Source: an uncultured Rhizobium sp. (GTDB taxonomy: Bacteria > Pseudomonadota > Alphaproteobacteria > Rhizobiales > Rhizobiaceae). From it: a DNA stretch of 64,000 nucleotides. The notes under the pieces were generated by a model. It was not told the origin of the DNA. It made no database searches and worked only from the letters and a program-made list of their open reading frames with translations. The position numbers and the translations under genes are program-made. Location: positions 405,304 to 469,303 of the forward strand of contig CAMFIE010000001.1 of the NCBI GenBank assembly GCA_945952315.1, read 5' to 3'. Each line of letters begins with the position of its first letter. Positions within the stretch are counted from its first letter, which is position 1. This document shows, one piece after another, positions 59,057 to 64,000 of this stretch.

Positions 59057-59485
59057 GTGATCCGCTACGCCCTTCATTGCGACCGCGCCCATGAATTCGA
59101 AGGCTGGTTTGCCTCGAGTGAGGATTTCGATGCCCAGAAGGCGCGCGGCCTCGTAACCTGCCCGGCCTGCAATTCGGCGGAAGTTTCCAAAACCCTGATG
59201 GCACCGTCCGTTTCGACGGCGCGCAAGAAGGAAGAGACCCGCGCCGTTGTGATGGAGGCAGCGCAGCGCGAGGCGGTGAAGAAACTGAAGGAAGTTGTGG
59301 CGGAAATTCGTGCGAATGCCGAGGACGTCGGTGATCGCTTCGCCGAGGAAGCCCGCAAGATTCATTACGGCGAGACGGAAGCCCGCGGCATCATCGGCCA
59401 GACCACACCGGATGATGCGCATGCGCTTCTGGAAGAAGGCATCGAGATCGCGCCGCTGCCAATCCTCCCTGATGATGTGAACTGA
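59057..59485 (+). CDS. DUF1178 zinc-ribbon-like protein
   Basis: A 142-residue DUF1178 protein starting at a GTG. The N-terminus has the conserved HCDRAHEFEGWFAS and a Cys pair in CPACNSAEV, likely a metal-binding ribbon; the C-terminal half is helical. Function is unknown. It follows the nitrilase gene by 3 bases and is convergent with ubiG. Confidence 0.88.
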   Translation: MIRYALHCDRAHEFEGWFASSEDFDAQKARGLVTCPACNSAEVSKTLMAPSVSTARKKEETRAVVMEAAQREAVKKLKEVVAEIRANAEDVGDRFAEEARKIHYGETEARGIIGQTTPDDAHALLEEGIEIAPLPILPDDVN

Positions 59486-59494
59486 ACCCGGTCC

Positions 59495-60244
59495 TCACTC
59501 CTTGGGGCGGCGTGCCACCATCATGTAATTCACATCCATGTCCTTCGACAGGTTCCACTGGTTCGCCAGCGGGTTGAAGAACACGCCAGTGCGGGCAAAG
59601 ACCTGCATGCCGGAGGCCGAAAGCGGACCTTCGATTTCCTCCGGCCGTACCAGCTTTTCATATTGATGGGTGCCGCGCGGCAGCCAGCGCAACACATATT
59701 CGGCACCGACGATTGCCAGCGCCATGGCCTTCATCGTGCGGTTGATCGTGGCAACAAACATCAGTCCGCCCGGCTTCACCATCCCGGCGCAGGTGGAGAG
59801 GAAAAAGTCCACATCCGCCACATGTTCCACCACTTCCATGTTGAGCACCACATCGAAGCGCTCGCCCGCCTCGGCCAGCTGTTCGGCGGTGACGGCGCGA
59901 TAATCCACCTCCACGCCGGACTCACGGGCATGGGTGGAGGCGATGCCGATATTGCGCTCGGAAGGGTCAGCCCCCACCACGGTTGCGCCCATGCGGGCAA
60001 CCGGTTCGGACAGCAGGCCGCCGCCGCAGCCGATATCCAGCACCCGCAGGCCCTGAAGCGGACGGGCGGATCGCGGATCGCGGCCGAATTCGGCTGCGAT
60101 CGTGTCGCGGAGATAGGTCAGACGGACGGGGTTGAACTTGTGCAGCGGCTTGAACTTGCCGGTCGGGTCCCACCATTCTGCCGCCATGGCGGAAAAACGG
60201 TCGACTTCGCTCTGGTCAATGGTGCTGCGCTGGGCTTCAGCCAT
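59495..60244 (-). CDS. ubiG: Ubiquinone biosynthesis O-methyltransferase
   Basis: A 249-residue UbiG, which performs both O-methylations in ubiquinone synthesis. SAM loop [20 protein letters not shown] is complete; [19 protein letters not shown] is the family N-terminal signature. Start at the ATG at 60244 with AAGGAG 8 bases upstream. A CTTGAC is present about 55 bases upstream but its -10 is poor. Confidence 0.96.
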   Translation of the reverse strand: MAEAQRSTIDQSEVDRFSAMAAEWWDPTGKFKPLHKFNPVRLTYLRDTIAAEFGRDPRSARPLQGLRVLDIGCGGGLLSEPVARMGATVVGADPSERNIGIASTHARESGVEVDYRAVTAEQLAEAGERFDVVLNMEVVEHVADVDFFLSTCAGMVKPGGLMFVATINRTMKAMALAIVGAEYVLRWLPRGTHQYEKLVRPEEIEGPLSASGMQVFARTGVFFNPLANQWNLSKDMDVNYMMVARRPKE

Positions 60245-60392
60245 GGGTCCTGCTCCTTGAATATCCTCCCCTGAAGTCGTCCGCTCCAGGCCGGAAGTCA
60301 AGGGTTGATGCTGATGCATCTTGTCGCGAGCCGGATCGCGGCCCGTCATCGCGCAGACTTCATCCCATCAGATCGAAGGCTGCACCAGGCGA

Positions 60393-60632
60393 TCAGTTTG
60401 CCGTTGCCGTTGCCGAAGGGGCCGGACGGTTGATCTTCTTCGATGCTTCCAGCACCAGATCGGAAAGGCCGCTATTGCCCGCCTCGATCTTCTCGAACAG
60501 CTGGCGGCGCATGCGCGGCTCCCAGAACTTGTTGATGTGATTGGCCACGCCATCAGCCGCTTCCTTCGCGGGCTGCGACTTGAAGAAGGTGGCAATCTGG
60601 TTTGCCATGTAAACGAGCTTGTCATGCGACAT
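60393..60632 (-). CDS. fdsD: NAD-dependent formate dehydrogenase delta subunit
   Basis: A 79-residue FdsD, a small subunit of the soluble NAD-dependent formate dehydrogenase. LVYMANQIATFFKSQP and HINKFWEPRMRRQL are family blocks. Start at the ATG at 60632, because GGAG is 9 bases upstream inside the overlapping end of fdhD; a TTG at 60641 has no good SD. It overlaps fdhD by 11 bases and is the last gene of the operon. Confidence 0.93.
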   Translation of the reverse strand: MSHDKLVYMANQIATFFKSQPAKEAADGVANHINKFWEPRMRRQLFEKIEAGNSGLSDLVLEASKKINRPAPSATATAN

Positions 60633-61452
60633 GGGCGTCAACTCCGGTATCGATGCGATAAGAATGGGTGTAGATGTCGAAATCCTCGCCGCGCGTCAGC
60701 GCGACCAGGGTGAGGCCAGCCTTTTCCGCCGTCTCGATGGCAAGCGCCGTCGGAGCGGAAATGGCGGCCAGAATGCTTGCGCCAAGGATCGCGCATTTCT
60801 GCACCATCTCGACCGAAAGACGGCTGGTCACCACCACCATACCCTCCGAACCGGCGTGACCGGAGGCAAGAACCGCTCCGCAGAGCTTGTCCAGTGCATT
60901 GTGGCGGCCCACATCCTCGCGCACGGCAATCAGTCCCTTGCCCGGAACATAGAAGCCTGCGCCATGGACGGCCCGGGTCAGCTGATGCAGGGGCTGCTCG
61001 CGGTTCAGCCCGTCCATCGCTGCCGAAAGGGCAGTTGCGGACAGCATCATGCGGGTGCCCGATACGTCCGGAACAGGGCGCACTGCCTGCTCGATCGATT
61101 CGATGCCGCAAAGGCCGCAACCCACCGGCCCGGCCATATGGCGGCGCCGTAGCTTCAATGCGTCTGCCACATCATCGGCAAGCGTGATCTGTACGTCGAT
61201 GCCGGTTTCCTCATCGACGATCTCGATGCTTTCGATTTCTGCCGCCGAGGTGATGATCCCCTCCGTCAGGCTGAAGCCGAGCGCGAAATCGGCGAGATCC
61301 ACAGGCGTGCCCATCATCACCGCATGGGTGGAGCCGCCATAGGAAAAGGCAATCGGCACTTCTTCCGGCACGGGCCGCACACCTTCAGAGACCACACCGC
61401 CCTTGCGGGCGATGCGGGTCACCGTGCGATGCGTGGCCCGTGTGGCCGTCAT
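60622..61452 (-). CDS. fdhD: Formate dehydrogenase sulfurtransferase accessory protein FdhD
   Basis: A 276-residue FdhD, which passes sulfur from a cysteine desulfurase to the molybdenum cofactor of formate dehydrogenase. The Cys pair is in GCGLCGIES (CxxC), and the C-terminal EDVGRHNALDKL and VTSRLSVEMVQK blocks are typical. Its ATG overlaps the TAA of fdsA by one base, so synthesis is coupled. Confidence 0.95.
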   Translation of the reverse strand: MTATRATHRTVTRIARKGGVVSEGVRPVPEEVPIAFSYGGSTHAVMMGTPVDLADFALGFSLTEGIITSAAEIESIEIVDEETGIDVQITLADDVADALKLRRRHMAGPVGCGLCGIESIEQAVRPVPDVSGTRMMLSATALSAAMDGLNREQPLHQLTRAVHGAGFYVPGKGLIAVREDVGRHNALDKLCGAVLASGHAGSEGMVVVTSRLSVEMVQKCAILGASILAAISAPTALAIETAEKAGLTLVALTRGEDFDIYTHSYRIDTGVDAHVA

Positions 61453-64000
61453 TACTCGGCGGCTTCCAGCTTGCCTGCGATCCGGCGCGACTGGCGGGCC
61501 TGGGCATCATAATCCTGCTGCCATTCCGACGGGCCGTTGGACGGCGCCACCTGAACCGCTGTCACCTTGTATTCCGGGCAGTTGGTTGCCCAGTCGGAGA
61601 AGTCGGTGGTGATGACGTTTGCCTGCGTCGTCGGATGGTGGAAGGTGGTGTAGACAACACCCGGGGCCACGCGGTCGGTGATCGTCGCGCGCAGCGAGGT
61701 CTCGCCGGAGCGGCTCTGCAGGCGGACGAAATCGCCCTCGCGGATGCCGCGCTGTTCGGCGTCATGCGGATGGATTTCCAGCACGTCTTCCGCATGCCAG
61801 GCGACGTTTTCGGTGCGCCGGGTCTGTGCGCCCACATTGTACTGGCTGAGAATACGGCCAGTGGTGAGCAGCAGCGGGAAGCGCGGGCCGACCTTTTCGT
61901 CGGTTGCCACGAATTCCGTGCGGATGAACTTGCCCTTGCCGCGAACGAAGCCGTTCACATGCATGATCGGCGAGCCTTCCGGGTTCTTCTCGTTGAACGG
62001 CCACTGCACCGAACCGTGCTTTTCGAGATAGTCGTAATTGACCCAGGCGAAGCTCGGCGTGGTGGCCGCGATTTCGTCCATGATCTCGCTCGGATGGCTG
62101 TAGTTCCAGTTGAGGCCGAAAGCCTGAGCCAGCTTCTGCGTGACTTCCCAGTCCGCATAGCCGTTGCGCGGCGTCATCACGCGGCGAACGCGGTTGATGC
62201 GGCGCTCGGCGTTGGTGAAAGTGCCGTCTTTCTCGAGGAAGGTCGAACCCGGCAGGAAGACATGCGCATAGTTTGCGGTTTCGTTGAGGAACAGGTCCTG
62301 CACGACGACGCATTCCATGGCGGCAAGACCTGCGGCCACATGCTTGGTATCCGGGTCGGACTGAAGAATGTCCTCGCCCTGGATATAGATGCCCTTGAAG
62401 GTGCCCTCGACGGCGGCATCCAGCATGTTCGGGATGCGTAGGCCCGGTTCCTTGTTGAGTTCCACGCCCCACAGCTTTTCAAAGATGTCGCGGGTCGCGT
62501 CATCGGAAATGTGGCGGTAGCCCGGCAGCTCGTGCGGGAAGGAGCCCATGTCGCAGGAGCCCTGCACGTTGTTCTGGCCGCGCAGCGGGTTCACGCCCAC
62601 GCCCTTGCGGCCGATATTGCCGGTGACCATGGCGAGGTTGGCAATTGCCATAACGGTGGTCGAGCCCTGGCTGTGCTCGGTCACGCCGAGGCCGTAGTAG
62701 ATCGCGCCATTGCCGCCCTTGGCATAAAGGCGGGCGGCACCACGCACGGCTTCCGGGTCAACGCCGGTATAGGCCTCAATGGCCTCCGGGCTGCGGGACG
62801 GTTCGGACACGAAAGCGGCCCAGTCTTCGAATTCCGACCAGTCGCAGCGTTCGCGGATGAAGGCTTCGTTATAGAGACCTTCCGTCACGATCACATGCGC
62901 AAGCGCGGTCATGATCGCCACATTGGTGCCGGGCTTCAGCGGCAGGTGATAGGCAGCCTTGATATGCGGGCTCGACACGAGGTCGATGCGGCGCGGATCG
63001 ATCACGATCAGCTGCGCACCCTGGCGCAGGCGCTTCTTGAGGCGCGAACCGAAGACCGGGTGACCCTGCGTCGGGTTGGCGCCGATCACGATCACGACGT
63101 CGGAATGCTCGACGGAATCGAAGTTCTGCGTGCCGGCAGAGGTGCCGAAGGCCTGACCGAGACCATAGCCGGTCGGCGAATGGCAGACGCGGGCGCAGGT
63201 ATCGACATTGTTGTTGCCGAAGCCGGAGCGGATCAGCTTCTGCACCAGGAAGGTTTCCTCGTTGGTGCAGCGCGACGAGGTGATGCCGCCGACCGATTCA
63301 CGGCCATACTGGTACTGGATGCGGCGGAACTCGGATGCGACATGCGCAAAGGCCTCATCCCAGGTGACTTCCCGCCAGGGGTCGGACACCTTTTCGCGGA
63401 TCATCGGGTTGAGGATGCGATCCTTGTGGGTCGTGTAGCCATAGGCGAAACGGCCCTTGACGCAGGAATGGCCACGGTTTGCCTGACCATCCTTCCAGGG
63501 CACCATGCGCACGATTTCCTCGCCGCGCATTTCCGCCTTGAACGAGCAGCCGACGCCGCAATAGGCGCAGGTCGTGACCTTGGAATGTTCCGGCTGGCCG
63601 ATTTCGATCACCGACTTTTCAGTGAGCGTCGCGGTCGGGCAGGCCTGTACGCAGGCGCCGCAGGAAACGCATTCCGACGACAGGAAATCTTCATGCATGC
63701 CGGGCGAAACGCGGCTGCCGAAGCCACGGCCTTCGATCGTCAGCGCGAAGGTGCCCTGAACCTCTTCACAGGCGCGCACGCAGCGCGAGCAGACGATGCA
63801 CTTTGACGGATCATAGGTGAAATAGGGGTTCGATTCGTCTTTCGGCATCCACTTGGCATTGATCGCGCCATTGTTGCGGGCCTTGACGTGGTTGTCGCCG
63901 TCATAGCCATAGCGCACATCGCGCAGGCCAACCGCACCCGCCATATCCTGCAGCTCGCAATCGCCATTGGCCGCGCAAGTCAGGCAGTCGAGCGGGTGGT
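61452..64000 (-). CDS. fdsA: NAD-dependent formate dehydrogenase alpha subunit (partial)
   Basis: The catalytic molybdenum subunit, cut at the right edge of the window: the frame continues upstream of 63944 with the HPLDCLTCAANGDCELQD cluster motif to the last base. Two ferredoxin motifs (CIVCSRCVRACEEV and CVSCGACVQACP), the CAYCGVGC cluster, and VDTCARVCHSPTGYGL, the latter holding the Cys that binds molybdenum, identify it. It oxidises formate to CO2; FdsB and FdsG, not in view, carry electrons to NAD. The final TAA overlaps fdhD. Confidence 0.96.
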   Translation of the reverse strand, partial: HPLDCLTCAANGDCELQDMAGAVGLRDVRYGYDGDNHVKARNNGAINAKWMPKDESNPYFTYDPSKCIVCSRCVRACEEVQGTFALTIEGRGFGSRVSPGMHEDFLSSECVSCGACVQACPTATLTEKSVIEIGQPEHSKVTTCAYCGVGCSFKAEMRGEEIVRMVPWKDGQANRGHSCVKGRFAYGYTTHKDRILNPMIREKVSDPWREVTWDEAFAHVASEFRRIQYQYGRESVGGITSSRCTNEETFLVQKLIRSGFGNNNVDTCARVCHSPTGYGLGQAFGTSAGTQNFDSVEHSDVVIVIGANPTQGHPVFGSRLKKRLRQGAQLIVIDPRRIDLVSSPHIKAAYHLPLKPGTNVAIMTALAHVIVTEGLYNEAFIRERCDWSEFEDWAAFVSEPSRSPEAIEAYTGVDPEAVRGAARLYAKGGNGAIYYGLGVTEHSQGSTTVMAIANLAMVTGNIGRKGVGVNPLRGQNNVQGSCDMGSFPHELPGYRHISDDATRDIFEKLWGVELNKEPGLRIPNMLDAAVEGTFKGIYIQGEDILQSDPDTKHVAAGLAAMECVVVQDLFLNETANYAHVFLPGSTFLEKDGTFTNAERRINRVRRVMTPRNGYADWEVTQKLAQAFGLNWNYSHPSEIMDEIAATTPSFAWVNYDYLEKHGSVQWPFNEKNPEGSPIMHVNGFVRGKGKFIRTEFVATDEKVGPRFPLLLTTGRILSQYNVGAQTRRTENVAWHAEDVLEIHPHDAEQRGIREGDFVRLQSRSGETSLRATITDRVAPGVVYTTFHHPTTQANVITTDFSDWATNCPEYKVTAVQVAPSNGPSEWQQDYDAQARQSRRIAGKLEAAE

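Noticed and set aside
60274..60302. ubiG promoter on the minus strand
   Set aside because: CTTGAC (60302-60297) is good but the matching -10 (CGACTT) is poor, so I did not list it as a feature.

Overview
The window is a stretch of alphaproteobacterial chromosome, almost certainly from the Rhizobiaceae (the Rhizobium/Agrobacterium group; genus not resolved from sequence alone). The evidence is gene order and content: a hemC-hemD-mitofilin-hemY block divergent from tsaD-gpsA, an sdhCDAB ... zapE-mdh-sucCD-sucAB-lpdA TCA-cycle block, an F1-only atpHAGDC operon with no F0 genes, xerC divergent from priA, secA divergent from a parvulin isomerase followed by argJ-GNAT-mutT, and an Omp19-type lipoprotein. 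Base composition is high-GC throughout, many long antisense open frames are shadows, and I saw no tRNA, rRNA, CRISPR, IS element or prophage.

Layout. 1-3.9 kb: GNAT, an exported protein, ppa, yggT-yggU and an MFS exporter. 3.8-9.5 kb (minus strand): a heme operon read hemC-hemD-mitofilin-hemY-terB-glutamine amidotransferase. 9.6-13.1 kb: tsaD, gpsA, a YciI-like protein, an EVE protein and a probable ETF-beta lysine methyltransferase. 13.8-30.0 kb: the TCA block, with extra small genes embedded (a YciI-like gene between sucA and sucB; a MAPEG protein and an exported protein between sucB and lpdA). 30-35.7 kb: cytochrome b561, TraB/GumN protein, xerC, priA, a DUF4345-like membrane protein. 36-41 kb: F1 ATP synthase. 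41-46 kb: a compact LysR/Fe-alcohol dehydrogenase/aldehyde dehydrogenase/enolase-superfamily catabolic cassette, the most accessory-looking part of the window. 46-51.7 kb (minus): a CelD-like acyltransferase, a polysaccharide flippase and secA. 51.9-60.2 kb: parvulin, argJ, GNAT, mutT, an orphan Flp pilin with a small membrane protein, a BioC/NDUFAF5-like methyltransferase, comF, grxC, nitrilase, DUF1178, ubiG. 60.4-64 kb (minus): the end of a NAD-dependent formate dehydrogenase operon (fdsA, fdhD, fdsD), fdsA running off the right edge.

The core of the window is central energy metabolism: succinate dehydrogenase, malate dehydrogenase, succinyl-CoA synthetase, the whole 2-oxoglutarate dehydrogenase complex, ATP synthase and formate oxidation, plus heme synthesis for the cytochromes. 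The gene content is mostly known; the less ordinary signals are in the non-coding parts of these operons: a perfect Shine-Dalgarno held 28 nt from the sucA start by a hairpin, a set of mutually exclusive hairpins after sucB, a three-hairpin leader before atpH, a dispersed palindromic repeat inside the atp operon, a long hairpin between atpD and atpC, and a palindrome inside the spacer of the mdh promoter. All RNA-structure statements come from reading complementarity by eye and have not been folded or compared across genomes.
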